A stretch of DNA of 64,000 bases from Bosea sp. NBC_00550. GTDB lineage: Bacteria; Pseudomonadota; Alphaproteobacteria; Rhizobiales; Beijerinckiaceae. Positions within the stretch are counted from its first letter, which is position 1. Each line of letters starts with the position of its first letter. The stretch lies in contig NZ_CP102772.1 in NCBI RefSeq assembly GCF_026020075.1, positions 4,120,501-4,184,500 on the forward strand. Direction: 5' to 3'. Under the pieces are notes generated by a model. It was not told the origin of the DNA, did not search any database, and saw nothing but the letters and a program-made list of their open reading frames with translations. Positions 17,363 through 26,135 of this stretch are shown here, piece by piece. The translations under genes and the position numbers were made by a program.

Positions 17363-19531
17363 ATGCCGCGCCATTCGATGAACCGGTTTCTGCGCGACGC
17401 GCTGCTCGGTCTCGCTCTGCTGGTTCCCGCCATGGGCCATGCGGCGGAATCGAGCCCGGTCACATCGCCGCGCGTGACCGCGACCTTGCTGTCGAGCCGC
17501 GACACGGTCGCGCCGGGCGAGCGCTTCCAGGTGGCGCTGGTGCAGAAGCTCGCGCCGCACTGGCACACCTATTGGCTCAACCCCGGCGATTCCGGCGAGC
17601 CGACCCGGATCGAATGGGAATTGCCCGCCGGTGCCAAGGCGGGCGACATCCAGTGGCCGGCTCCGAGCGCGATCCGGGTCGAACCGCTGGTCAATTTCGG
17701 CTTCGAAGGCACCGTGCTGCTGCCGGTGGAGGTCACCGTGCCGGCAGATGCGAAGCCCGGCGACAATTTCACGCTGAAAGCCGAGGCAACCTGGCTGGTC
17801 TGCGAGAAGATCTGCATCCCCGAGGAAGGGTCCTTCACGCTCGATCTACCCATCGGCCCGGCGAGCGTGGTCGATGAGCCGGCGCAGGCCCGGATCGACG
17901 CCGCACGGTCAGCCCTGCCGAAGCCGGCTTCGTTCCGCGGCAAGCTCCGCGGCGAGGCCGAGAAGCTCACGTTGGAGCTGCCGGGCCTGCCGGCGGGCAT
18001 GAGCGATCTGCGCTTCTTCCCCATTTCCGATACCTTGATCGAGCATGCGGCCGATCAGCCTCTCGCCACCGGCGAGAAACCCGTGCTGACGCTGGTCCGC
18101 TCCGGTGCCTTCAAGCTGCAGCAGCCGGAGGTGACCGGCGTGCTGACCTTCCGCGAGAACGGTGAGGCCAGGGCGGTCACACTCGCCGCCGATGCCGACC
18201 CGGCGCTGGTCACGGCGGCCGGAGCCGGCACGGCAGAGGCGCACCCGGCCGTGGTGCGCATACCGCCGCCCGCCGAGGGTGCGGACCTGACCCTCCTGGC
18301 GGCGCTCGCCTTCGCCTTTGCCGGCGGCTTGATCCTGAACCTGATGCCTTGCGTGCTGCCGGTGCTGTTCATCAAGGCGCTCGGCTTCGCCCAGCTCGCC
18401 CATGCCAGCCGCAGCGCCGTGCGCGAGCAGGGGCTGCTCTTCCTCTGCGGCGTGCTGCTGACCTTCATGGCGCTCGCCGGCACCGTGATCGCTCTGGGTG
18501 CGCTCGGCAGCAGCATCGGCTGGGGCTTCCAGCTCCAGTCGCCGCCGCTCGTCATCGCGCTCGCCGTGGTGATGGTGCTGATCGGCCTTAACCTGCTCGG
18601 CGCCTTCGAGATCGGCGGCTCGGTCGCGGGCCTCGGCGATGGCCTCGCCAGCAGCGGCGGCCGCTTCGGCGCCTTCATGACCGGGGTTCTGGCGGTCGTC
18701 GTCGCGACGCCCTGCACGGCGCCCTTCATGGGCGCGGCGATGGGCTATGCGGTGACGCAAGCGCCGGCAGTCGCGCTCTCCGTCTTCATGGCGCTGGCGT
18801 TCGGCTTCGCCCTGCCGGTGCTGGCGCTCTCCTTCGCGCCCGGACTGCTCAGGCTGTTGCCGAAGCCGGGGCGCTGGATGCTCGTCCTGAAGCAGGCTTT
18901 CGCCTTCCCGATGTTCGCGACCGCGATCTGGCTGATCTGGGTCGCCTCGGTGCAGACCGGCCCGCAGGGCGTGCTGGCGGCGCTGGTCGCGGTGCTGGCG
19001 GCGGGCTTCGTCGTCTGGCTCATCGGCGTCACCCGCGGCGGCCTGCCCCGCCGCGTCTTCGGCTCAGTGCTCGCGGCGCTGGTCGTGCTCGGCGCCGGCT
19101 GGTTCACGCTGCAGAACGCCGTGCCGGCCGCCACGACGGAAGCCCGCGCCGGCGATATCGAGGCCTGGTCGCCGGAGCGTGTCGCGGCGTTGCAGGCGCA
19201 GGGCAAGCCCGTCTTCGTCAACTTCACGGCGGCCTGGTGCATCACCTGCCTCGCGAACGAACGCGTTGCGCTCTCGCGCCAGGAGGTGAAGGATACCTTC
19301 GCCAAGTTCGGCGTCGTCTATCTGAAGGCGGACTGGACCAATCGCGATGCGCGGATCGCCAAGGCGCTCGCCGAGCAGGGCCGGGCCGGCGTGCCGCTCT
19401 ATCTGTTCTATCCGGCCCGCAAGGACGCGCAGGCGGAGGTTCTGCCGCAGCTCCTGACGTCGGACACCGTGATCGCGGCCGCCCAGCGCGCGGCGGGCCG
19501 GGATGCGAAGACCGCGGCGGCGACGCCGTGA
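17363..19531 (+). CDS. Thiol:disulfide interchange protein DsbD-like (ScsB-type)
   Basis: This protein carries electrons from cytoplasmic thioredoxin across the inner membrane to periplasmic thiol proteins. The 722-residue product has a signal peptide (cleavage after GHA), a DsbD N-terminal-like periplasmic domain including a Cys pair in WLVCEKICIPEEG, an eight-helix membrane domain with the two redox Cys in LNLMPCVLPVLF and ATPCTAPFMGAA, and a C-terminal thioredoxin domain with Cys626 and Cys629 (CITC). All six redox cysteines are present. Start candidates are TTG 17342, ATG 17363 and ATG 17378; 17363 leaves a normal signal peptide. It is followed 29 bp later by a thioredoxin-fold partner. 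Confidence 0.9.
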   Translation: MPRHSMNRFLRDALLGLALLVPAMGHAAESSPVTSPRVTATLLSSRDTVAPGERFQVALVQKLAPHWHTYWLNPGDSGEPTRIEWELPAGAKAGDIQWPAPSAIRVEPLVNFGFEGTVLLPVEVTVPADAKPGDNFTLKAEATWLVCEKICIPEEGSFTLDLPIGPASVVDEPAQARIDAARSALPKPASFRGKLRGEAEKLTLELPGLPAGMSDLRFFPISDTLIEHAADQPLATGEKPVLTLVRSGAFKLQQPEVTGVLTFRENGEARAVTLAADADPALVTAAGAGTAEAHPAVVRIPPPAEGADLTLLAALAFAFAGGLILNLMPCVLPVLFIKALGFAQLAHASRSAVREQGLLFLCGVLLTFMALAGTVIALGALGSSIGWGFQLQSPPLVIALAVVMVLIGLNLLGAFEIGGSVAGLGDGLASSGGRFGAFMTGVLAVVVATPCTAPFMGAAMGYAVTQAPAVALSVFMALAFGFALPVLALSFAPGLLRLLPKPGRWMLVLKQAFAFPMFATAIWLIWVASVQTGPQGVLAALVAVLAAGFVVWLIGVTRGGLPRRVFGSVLAALVVLGAGWFTLQNAVPAATTEARAGDIEAWSPERVAALQAQGKPVFVNFTAAWCITCLANERVALSRQEVKDTFAKFGVVYLKADWTNRDARIAKALAEQGRAGVPLYLFYPARKDAQAEVLPQLLTSDTVIAAAQRAAGRDAKTAAATP

Positions 19532-19560
19532 CCTTTTATCGTTCAACCAGGGAGACAGAC

Positions 19561-20196
19561 ATGAAAAGCCTGACCAGACAGACTTTCATCGCCGGCCTCG
19601 CCGTTGCCGGCCTGGCCATGCCGGCCGTCGCCTTCGCGCAGGGCGCAGCCAAGGTCGGCGCACCCGCCCCCGCCTTCCAGGCGGTGGATGCCGAGGGCAA
19701 GACCCGCAACCTCTCGGAGTTCGCGGGCAAGACCGTGATCCTCGAATGGACCAACCACGACTGCCCCTATGTCCGGAAGCACTACAACAGCGCGACGATG
19801 CAGACGCTGCAGAAGGACATGGCGAAGGACGGCATCGTCTGGCTCTCCGTCATCTCCTCGCCTGTCGGCGAGCAGGGTTATGTCGAAGCCGCCAAGGCCA
19901 GGGAGCTGACGGCCCAGCGTAACGCCGCTCCCGCCAGCGTCCTGCTCGATCCGAAGAGCCAAGTGGCGCGCGCCTATGGCGCCCAGACCACGCCGCACAT
20001 GTACATCATCGATCCCAAGGGCACGCTCGCCTATATGGGCGCGATCGACGACAAGCCCTCTTCCTCCGCTTCGAGCCTCACCGGCGCGAAGAGCTATGTC
20101 CGCCAGGCCGTCGCCGAGCTGAAGGCCGGCAAGCCGGTCTCGGAGGCCAGCACCAAGGCCTATGGCTGCGTGGTGAAATACGCGCCGCTGAGCTGA
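19561..20196 (+). CDS. Exported thioredoxin-fold (redoxin) protein
   Basis: The 211-residue product has a signal peptide (MKSLTRQTFIAGLAVAGLAM, cleavage after AFA) and an AhpC/TlpA-like fold: VGAPAPAFQAVDAEGKTRNL, LEWTNHDCPYVRKHY with a single active-site Cys, and the cis-Pro TTPHMYIIDPKG. A CxxC motif is absent; the other Cys is near the C terminus (YGCVVKY). This DCPYV type is widespread in Proteobacteria and probably acts as a peroxiredoxin-like or thiol transfer protein. It is very likely co-expressed with, and reduced by, the DsbD-like protein just upstream (inference from spacing). Confidence 0.85.
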   Translation: MKSLTRQTFIAGLAVAGLAMPAVAFAQGAAKVGAPAPAFQAVDAEGKTRNLSEFAGKTVILEWTNHDCPYVRKHYNSATMQTLQKDMAKDGIVWLSVISSPVGEQGYVEAAKARELTAQRNAAPASVLLDPKSQVARAYGAQTTPHMYIIDPKGTLAYMGAIDDKPSSSASSLTGAKSYVRQAVAELKAGKPVSEASTKAYGCVVKYAPLS

Positions 20197-20217
20197 TCGC
20201 TCATTGCCGTCATGCTC

Positions 20218-20312
20218 GGGCTCGACCCGAGCATCTCACACCGAGAGAGGCTCCCGAGTCTCTTCCTGCCGGAGATTCTCGGGTCTGCGCTCCGCTTCGC
20301 CCGAGAATGACG
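20218..20312. repeat. Dispersed palindromic element, class A
   Basis: It has the left hairpin ATGCTCGGGCTCGACCCGAGCAT and a right half GATTCTCGGGTCTGCGCTCC with its partner CGCCCGAGAATGACG. It fills the gap between two converging genes. Confidence 0.85.
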
Positions 20313-20328
20313 GTGTCCTGTCGGCCGC

Positions 20329-21534
20329 CTATTGCGAGCGCGGGCCGAGATCGCGCGGCGCGGCGTTGATCGTGACGATCTGTCCGTTGCGCAGTTCGAG
20401 CACCGCGAGCCCACGCTCGACCTGCCCGTCCGGGCGGAAGCGGAAGACGCCATCGGCGCCAGCGAAACCGGAGGCATTGGTCAGCACGGCTTCCGAGAAG
20501 CGCTGCGAGCCCTGCGTGCGCGCCAGCGCCGCAGCCAGCGAGACCGCGTCATAGGCGAGCGTCGCGGTGCGGGTCGGCGCGCTGTTGAAGCGCTGCTGGT
20601 AGCGGCCGGCGAAGGCATTGAAGCCGGCGGTGTCGGGCGAGGCGAACCAGCCGCCCTGGATCGCCGGGACGCGAGCGATGCCGGCATCGTTCCAGACACC
20701 GGTGCCGAGCGGCTTGACCTTGGCCGGGTTGTAGCCGGCCTCCTGCAGGGCTTGGCCGAGCGCCGGCATCGTGTCGGCGGCGGCCGGAACGAACAGCGCA
20801 TCCGCCTGCTGCAGCGACGGCATCAGGCGCTGGACCACGGCGCGCATCGAGGCCGGATCGGAGCCGAAGCGCTCGATTGCGGCGACGCGGGCGCCGCGGC
20901 TGGCGACGGCCTGCTGGAAGGCGGCCTCGACCACCTTGCCGTAGGCGGTATCGGGCACGAGCGCCGCGAACGACTTCCGGCCCTGCTGGCTGGCATAGCC
21001 GATGACGCGGTTGACGTCGTTCTCCGGCGGGAAGGAGAGCAGGTAGATGCCGCGCGAGGCGACGTTTGAATCGCTGGAGAAGGCGATCACCGGCCGGTTG
21101 GCGCCGCGCGCGACCTGTCCGGCGGCCTGCACCGAAGGCGCGAAGAGCGGGCCGATGATCAGCTCGGCCCCTTCCGACACGGCCTCCTGCGCGGCGGCGC
21201 GGGCGCCTTCCGGTGTGCCGCGATCGTCCTTGACCAGCAGCGTGAGGTCGGCGTTCGGGAACTCCGCCAGCGACATCTCGGCGGCGTTCTTCAGCGAGTT
21301 GCCGACGACGGCACCCTGCCCTTCCGCCGTCAGCGGCAGGATGAGCCCGACCTTGACCTTGCCGTTGCCGATGGTCTGCCCGGTCGGTGCCGCGCCTGGG
21401 GCGGGCGTCCCCGAATCGAAGCCGGGCAGGCCGGAGGTGCCGCCGCTGCAGGCGGCCAGCGCGAGCGGCAGGAAAACCGCAAGCGCCCGCGCCTTGAACC
21501 GCAGGACCGGTGCGAAGTGCCGATGGTGCAACAC
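20329..21534 (-). CDS. LpoA-like lipoprotein with periplasmic-binding fold (penicillin-binding protein activator)
   Basis: The 401-residue product is a probable outer-membrane lipoprotein: the leader MLHHRHFAPVLRFKARALAV is followed by LALAAC, a lipobox with the acylated Cys at about 29. The rest is a type 1 periplasmic-binding fold (VKVGLILPLTAEGQGAVVGN; LIIGPLFAPSVQAAGQVA; GGWFASPDT). The alphaproteobacterial family is annotated as penicillin-binding protein activator because of its relation to the LpoA C-terminal domain. The divergent rsmI-yraN pair next to it is the same neighbourhood as E. coli rsmI-lpoA-yraN, which supports the call. It has only the binding-protein domain, without the LpoA N-terminal TPR part. 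Confidence 0.85.
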   Translation of the reverse strand: MLHHRHFAPVLRFKARALAVFLPLALAACSGGTSGLPGFDSGTPAPGAAPTGQTIGNGKVKVGLILPLTAEGQGAVVGNSLKNAAEMSLAEFPNADLTLLVKDDRGTPEGARAAAQEAVSEGAELIIGPLFAPSVQAAGQVARGANRPVIAFSSDSNVASRGIYLLSFPPENDVNRVIGYASQQGRKSFAALVPDTAYGKVVEAAFQQAVASRGARVAAIERFGSDPASMRAVVQRLMPSLQQADALFVPAAADTMPALGQALQEAGYNPAKVKPLGTGVWNDAGIARVPAIQGGWFASPDTAGFNAFAGRYQQRFNSAPTRTATLAYDAVSLAAALARTQGSQRFSEAVLTNASGFAGADGVFRFRPDGQVERGLAVLELRNGQIVTINAAPRDLGPRSQ

Positions 21535-21718
21535 GGGCGATCTCCAGTCGTGGCCGGGTCGGCAAACGCGCGCCCGTCGATGAGTTCCAGCGGAAACTTT
21601 GCCCCCGATGGACTCGTGCCAGTGCGGAATCCTATTTTCAAGTTGTTAACTATGGGTTGCACACGCAGCGTGACGCTGTGCCATGGCGCGGCTGCCGCCG
21701 CTGTGGCAGCGTGGCGCC

Positions 21719-22627
21719 ATGTCTAACGATGCCGCCGCCCGCCCTCCCAGCTATACCGCTTTCGGCCTGAGGGCCGAGGCAGAGCCGCTGGCGCCGGGCC
21801 TGCACATCGTCGCGACCCCCATCGGCAACCTCCGCGACATCTCGTTCCGGGCTCTCGCGACGCTCGCCGCCGCCGATGCGATCCTGGCCGAGGACACCCG
21901 CACCTCGAAGACGCTGCTGGCGCATTACGGCATCTCGACGCCGCTCCTGCCCTATCACGAGCACAATGCCGCGCAGATGCGCCCGAGGGTGCTGGCGAAG
22001 CTGCGCGAGGGCGGCAAGCTCGCCTTGATCTCGGATGCCGGCACGCCGCTCGTGTCGGACCCCGGCTACAAGCTCGTCGCCGAACTCGTCACCGAGGGCC
22101 TGCCGGTCACCGGCATTCCCGGCCCGTCCGCCGTGCTGGCGGCGCTGGTGCTGGCGGGGCTGCCGACCGATCGCTTCTTCTTCGAGGGTTTCCTCCCGCC
22201 GAAATCGGGAGGACGTCGCACGCGGCTGACCGAACTCGCCGCCATTCCCGGCACGCTGGTCTTCTTCGAATCGCCCCGCCGCCTCGCCGAGATGCTGACT
22301 GACGCTGCCGCCGTGCTGGGCGCGCGGCCGGGCGCCGTCGCGCGCGAACTCACCAAGTTCTACGAGACGGTCAGGCGCGGCACCCTTCCCGAGCTCGCCG
22401 CCCATTACGATGGCGAGGAGGAGGCGCGTGGCGAGATCGTCGTGATCATCGGCCCGCCCGGCGCCACCGAACTCGTCCCGACCGACGATGTGATCGATGA
22501 GCGGCTGCGGGTGGCGCTGACCAAGGTCTCGCTGAAGGAGGCCGTCGCGCAGGTCGCCGCGGAAACCGGCCAGCCGCGGCGCAAGGTCTATGCCCGCGCC
22601 CTCGAACTCACCCGCAGCGATCCGTGA
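21719..22627 (+). CDS. rsmI: 16S rRNA (cytidine1402-2'-O)-methyltransferase
   Basis: RsmI 2'-O-methylates C1402 in the ribosomal decoding centre using S-adenosylmethionine. The 302-residue product belongs to the tetrapyrrole-methylase fold, with HIVATPIGNLRDISFRAL (about 28-45), AEDTRTSKTLL, LISDAGTPLVSDPG and FFESPRRL, all diagnostic for the family. The start at 21719 follows a shared divergent promoter region with the LpoA-like gene. The stop overlaps the yraN start by four bases. Confidence 0.96.
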   Translation: MSNDAAARPPSYTAFGLRAEAEPLAPGLHIVATPIGNLRDISFRALATLAAADAILAEDTRTSKTLLAHYGISTPLLPYHEHNAAQMRPRVLAKLREGGKLALISDAGTPLVSDPGYKLVAELVTEGLPVTGIPGPSAVLAALVLAGLPTDRFFFEGFLPPKSGGRRTRLTELAAIPGTLVFFESPRRLAEMLTDAAAVLGARPGAVARELTKFYETVRRGTLPELAAHYDGEEEARGEIVVIIGPPGATELVPTDDVIDERLRVALTKVSLKEAVAQVAAETGQPRRKVYARALELTRSDP

Positions 22628-23019
22628 GCGGGGCGGCGGCCGATCCGGGCAGGCGCAGCCGCAAGGCAAAACGCTCCGGTCTCACCGGCCGCCGCGCCGA
22701 GTGGCTCGCCATCCTCTGGTTGACGCTGAAGGGCTATCGCTTGCTGGAACGCCGTTTCGGCGGCAAGGGCGGCGAGATCGACCTCGTGATGAAACGCGGT
22801 CGCACCGTCGCCTTCGTCGAGGTCAAGGCGCGCGCTGATCTCGACATGGCGATGCTCGCGATCACGCCGGAGAAGCAACGTCTCGTCGAGCGCCGGATCC
22901 GGCACTGGCTCTCACGGAATGCCTGGGCGAGCGGGCATCATCTGCGCGCCGATGCGGTCTTTCTGGCGCCCTGGCGCCGGCCGCGCCATGTGCCCGCCGC
23001 TTTCGCGCTTGTCCTGTGA
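22624..23019 (+). CDS. YraN family (UPF0102) endonuclease-fold protein
   Basis: The 131-residue product has the Holliday-junction-resolvase-like PD-(D/E)XK core: [25 protein letters not shown] (about 46-70) with the acidic residues and Lys in place. The family's function is unproven. It starts at GTG 22624 overlapping the rsmI stop, and the rsmI-yraN-gshB order is conserved in alphaproteobacteria. An N-terminal basic segment ([10 protein letters not shown]) precedes the fold. Confidence 0.9.
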   Translation: MSGAAADPGRRSRKAKRSGLTGRRAEWLAILWLTLKGYRLLERRFGGKGGEIDLVMKRGRTVAFVEVKARADLDMAMLAITPEKQRLVERRIRHWLSRNAWASGHHLRADAVFLAPWRRPRHVPAAFALVL

Positions 23020-23089
23020 CGCAAGGCCACCCACTTGCGGGAACCCCGCCCGCGGCCCGATAAGAGCCGGCTGCAACAGGAAGCCTGTC

Positions 23090-24028
23090 ATGAGCCTGAA
23101 CGTCGCCATCCAGATGGACCCGATCGAACGCCTCCGGGTCGCCGGTGACACCGGCTTCGCCCTCATGCTGGAAGCGCAGGCGCGCGACCACACGCTCTTC
23201 ACCTACACGCCCGACAAGCTCTCGATGCGCGACGGCAAGGTCACCGCGCCGATGCGCCCGGTCACGGTGCGCGACGTCGAGGGCGACCATTTCACGGCCG
23301 GAACCGAGGAGAAGGTCGACCTCTCGACGCTCGATGTCGTGCTGCTGCGGCAGGACCCGCCCTTCGACATGGCCTATGTCACCACGACGCATATGCTGGA
23401 GCGCATCCACCCCAAGACGCTGGTGGTCAACGACCCGACCTCGGTGCGCAATGCGCCTGAGAAGATCCTCGTCACCCATTTCCCCGAACTGATGCCGCCG
23501 ACGCTGATCACCCGCGACAAGGCCGAGATCGAGGCCTTCCGTGACGAGCACGGCGAGATCGTCATGAAGCCGCTCTACGGCCATGGCGGCGCGACCGTCT
23601 TCAAGACCGGCAAGGGCGATCCGAATTTCGGCTCGCTCTTCGATCTGTTCAGCAACCTCTTCCGCGAGCCCTGGGTGGTGCAGGGCTTCATCAAGGAGGT
23701 CTCGGAAGGCGACAAGCGCATCATCCTGATCGACGGCAAGGCGGCAGGCGCGGTCAACCGCGTGCCAGCCGTCGGCGATCTCCGCGCCAACATGGTGCGC
23801 GGCGGCGCGGCCCGCCCGACCGACCTGTCGAAGCAGGAGCTCGCGATCTGCGAGGCGATCGGCCCGACGCTGCGCGAGCGCGGCCTGCTGCTCGTCGGCA
23901 TCGACGTGATCCACGGCAAGCTGACCGAGATCAACGTCACCGCGCCGACCGGCGTGCGCGCGATCAAGAAGCTCGGCGGCCCGGATCTGGCGGCGCAGCT
24001 TTTCGATGTGATCGAGAGCAAGCGCTGA
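23090..24028 (+). CDS. gshB: Glutathione synthetase
   Basis: GshB joins gamma-glutamylcysteine and glycine with ATP to make glutathione. The 312-residue product has an N-terminal substrate domain ([20 protein letters not shown]) and an ATP-grasp domain with [17 protein letters not shown] (about 151-167), [20 protein letters not shown] and the metal-binding [12 protein letters not shown], in which the usual E-x-N is seen as EINVTAPTG. Length matches E. coli GshB (316). The start at 23090 was chosen because family homology begins there; it lies 70 bp behind yraN. Confidence 0.96.
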   Translation: MSLNVAIQMDPIERLRVAGDTGFALMLEAQARDHTLFTYTPDKLSMRDGKVTAPMRPVTVRDVEGDHFTAGTEEKVDLSTLDVVLLRQDPPFDMAYVTTTHMLERIHPKTLVVNDPTSVRNAPEKILVTHFPELMPPTLITRDKAEIEAFRDEHGEIVMKPLYGHGGATVFKTGKGDPNFGSLFDLFSNLFREPWVVQGFIKEVSEGDKRIILIDGKAAGAVNRVPAVGDLRANMVRGGAARPTDLSKQELAICEAIGPTLRERGLLLVGIDVIHGKLTEINVTAPTGVRAIKKLGGPDLAAQLFDVIESKR

Positions 24029-24045
24029 GGTTTCCAACACCGCGC

Positions 24046-24149
24046 CGTCATCCCGGACAAGCCGCGTAGCGGCGTCGATCCGGGATCCATCCTGGAGCGC
24101 CTCGCCCTACGATGGATACCAGGTCTCCCTTCGGTCGCCCGGGATGACG
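24046..24149. repeat. Dispersed palindromic element, class B
   Basis: It begins CGTCATCCCGGACAAGCCGC, has the inner arms GATCCGGGATCCATC and CGATGGATACCAGG, and ends CGCCCGGGATGACG. Class B relatives are at 52295, 54381, 56144 (short) and 58112. It lies between converging gshB and moeB. Confidence 0.85.
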
Positions 24150-24167
24150 GGGAGGGTTTCCGAAGAA

Positions 24168-24950
24168 TCAGGCCGCCTTGCCGCTGCCGTTCAGCGGGTT
24201 CGCCTCGTCCCAGCCATAGCGCAGCGTCTCGAAGCGCATCGTCAGCGAATCGAGCAGGAGCAGCTTGCCGACGAGCGGCTCGCCGAAGCCGGTGACGGCG
24301 CGCACGACCTCGAGCGCCATCAGCGAGCCGATCACGCCCGGCAGCGCGCCGAGCACCCCGGCCTCGGCGCAGGTCGGGATCGCGCCGGGCGGCGGCGCTT
24401 CCGGGAAAAGGCAGCGCCAGGTCGGGTTCGGGCGCCCGTCCGGCCCGGTTTCATGGGCGCGCACCGTGGTCAGCGAGCCGTCGAAGCGCCCGAGCGCTCC
24501 CATGACGAGCGGCTTGTGCTCATGGAAGCAGGCATCGGAAACGGCATAGCGCGTCTCGAAATTGTCGGAACCCTCAGCCACCACGTCGTAGAAGGCGATC
24601 AGCGCGCGGGCATTGTGCGGATCGAGCCGCGTGACGTGCTCCTCGACCACGACATGCGGGTTGAGGTTGCGCACGAAGCGGGCCGCGACCACCGCCTTAT
24701 GGGCGCCGACGTCCTCCGTGGTGAAGATCGTCTGGCGCTGCAGGTTCGAGAGCGAGACGATATCGTCGTCGACGATGCCGATCTTCCCGACGCCGGCCGC
24801 CGCCAGATACTGGATCAGCGGCGCGCCGAGCCCGCCGGCACCGACGACGAGCACGCGGGCATTCTTCAGCCGCTGCTGGCCCGGCCCGCCGATCTCCGGC
24901 AGGACGATATGGCGGGCATAGCGCTCGATCTCGTCATCGTTCAGCATCAT
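24168..24950 (-). CDS. moeB: Molybdopterin-synthase adenylyltransferase / ThiF-MoeB family
   Basis: MoeB activates the C terminus of MoaD by adenylation during molybdenum cofactor synthesis. The 260-residue product has the E1-like core: RYARHIVLPEIGGPGQQRL, the nucleotide loop VVGAGGLGAPLIQYLAAAG, the Asp of GIVDDDIVSLSNLQRQ, and RCLFPEAPPPGAIPTCAEAG. The two CxxC zinc pairs of E. coli MoeB are not visible, as in other alphaproteobacterial members, so a ThiF-type or shared sulfur-carrier activating role cannot be excluded. The start at 24950 was chosen over 25184 because the extension has no homology-like content and overlaps the divergent BMP gene. Confidence 0.85.
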   Translation of the reverse strand: MMLNDDEIERYARHIVLPEIGGPGQQRLKNARVLVVGAGGLGAPLIQYLAAAGVGKIGIVDDDIVSLSNLQRQTIFTTEDVGAHKAVVAARFVRNLNPHVVVEEHVTRLDPHNARALIAFYDVVAEGSDNFETRYAVSDACFHEHKPLVMGALGRFDGSLTTVRAHETGPDGRPNPTWRCLFPEAPPPGAIPTCAEAGVLGALPGVIGSLMALEVVRAVTGFGEPLVGKLLLLDSLTMRFETLRYGWDEANPLNGSGKAA

Positions 24951-25117
24951 GGCGGGAGCGTAAGGCCGATGGCGGCTCCTCGGCAATCGCCATGATGGCT
25001 GAGGCGTTTGGCAAAGCGCATGACCTTCCGGGAGCTTGGCCACGCCGCCGAGCCATGCCATCGTATCCTCATCGAGGGCCGGATAACGGCACCCGGCTAT
25101 GACAGGGGATCGGTTCG

Positions 25118-26119
25118 ATGCGTGTTGGTTCTTTTGCGGCGGCGCTGGCCGGCGTTGCGCTTTCGGCTGTGGCGGCGCTGGCACAGCAGCCGATCAAGCC
25201 TGCCGTCGTCTATGACAAGGGCGGCAAGTTCGACAAATCCTTCAATGAGGGCGTCTTCATCGGCGCGGACAAGTTCAAGAAGGAGACCGGCGTCGAGTTC
25301 CGCGATTTCGAGCCGACCAACGACGCCCAGATCGAGCAGGCGTTGCGCCGCTTCGCGCGCGATGGCCATTCGCCGATCATCGCCGTCGGTTTCTCGCAGG
25401 CGACCGCCCTGCAGAAGGTCGCGGCCGAGTTCCCGGACCTGAAGTTCACCATCATCGACATGGTGGTCGATCTGCCGAACGTGCAGTCCGTCGTCTTCAA
25501 GGAGCATGAGGGCTCCTATCTCGTCGGGCTGCTCGCCGCGATGGCGTCGAAGACCGGCAAGGTCGGCTTCGTCGGCGGCATGGACATCCCGCTCATCCGC
25601 AAATTCGCCTGCGGCTATGTCCAGGGCGTCAAGGCGGGCAAGGCCGATGCCGAGATCTTCCAGAACATGACGGGCTCGACGCCGGCGGCCTGGAACGACC
25701 CGGTCAAGGGCGGCGAGCTCGCCAAGTCGCAGATCGATCGCGGCGCGGATGTCGTCTATCACGCCGCCGGCGGCACGGGCATCGGCGTGCTCCGGGCCGT
25801 CGCGGATGCCGGCAAGCTCGGTATCGGCGTCGACTCCAACCAGAATGCGCTCCATCCCGGCAAGGTGCTGACTTCGATGCTGAAGCGCGTCGACGTCGCC
25901 GCCTACAACTCCTTCAAGGCCGCCCGCGACGGCTCCTGGAAGCCGGGCCTCTCGGTGCTCGGACTCAAGGAGGAGGGTATCGACTGGGCACTGGACGACA
26001 GCAACAAGAGCCTGATCTCGCCGGAGATGAAGGCGACGGCCGACAAGGCCAAGGCTGACATCATCGCCGGCACCGTGAAGGTCCACGACTACATGTCCGA
26101 CCAGAAATGCACGATGTGA
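25118..26119 (+). CDS. BMP family nucleoside-binding protein of ABC importer
   Basis: The 333-residue product is an exported basic-membrane-protein family receptor: signal peptide to ALA near residue 22, then PAVVYDKGGKFDKSFNEGVF, the family's N-terminal signature, and IDMVVDLPNVQSVVFKEHEGSYLVGLLAAM. It has no lipobox Cys, so it is a soluble periplasmic protein rather than a lipoprotein. It is the first of nine co-directional genes for nucleoside uptake and degradation. BMP proteins of this kind bind purine or pyrimidine nucleosides. Confidence 0.93.
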   Translation: MRVGSFAAALAGVALSAVAALAQQPIKPAVVYDKGGKFDKSFNEGVFIGADKFKKETGVEFRDFEPTNDAQIEQALRRFARDGHSPIIAVGFSQATALQKVAAEFPDLKFTIIDMVVDLPNVQSVVFKEHEGSYLVGLLAAMASKTGKVGFVGGMDIPLIRKFACGYVQGVKAGKADAEIFQNMTGSTPAAWNDPVKGGELAKSQIDRGADVVYHAAGGTGIGVLRAVADAGKLGIGVDSNQNALHPGKVLTSMLKRVDVAAYNSFKAARDGSWKPGLSVLGLKEEGIDWALDDSNKSLISPEMKATADKAKADIIAGTVKVHDYMSDQKCTM

Positions 26120-26135
26120 GGCGCGGGCTTCCGCA

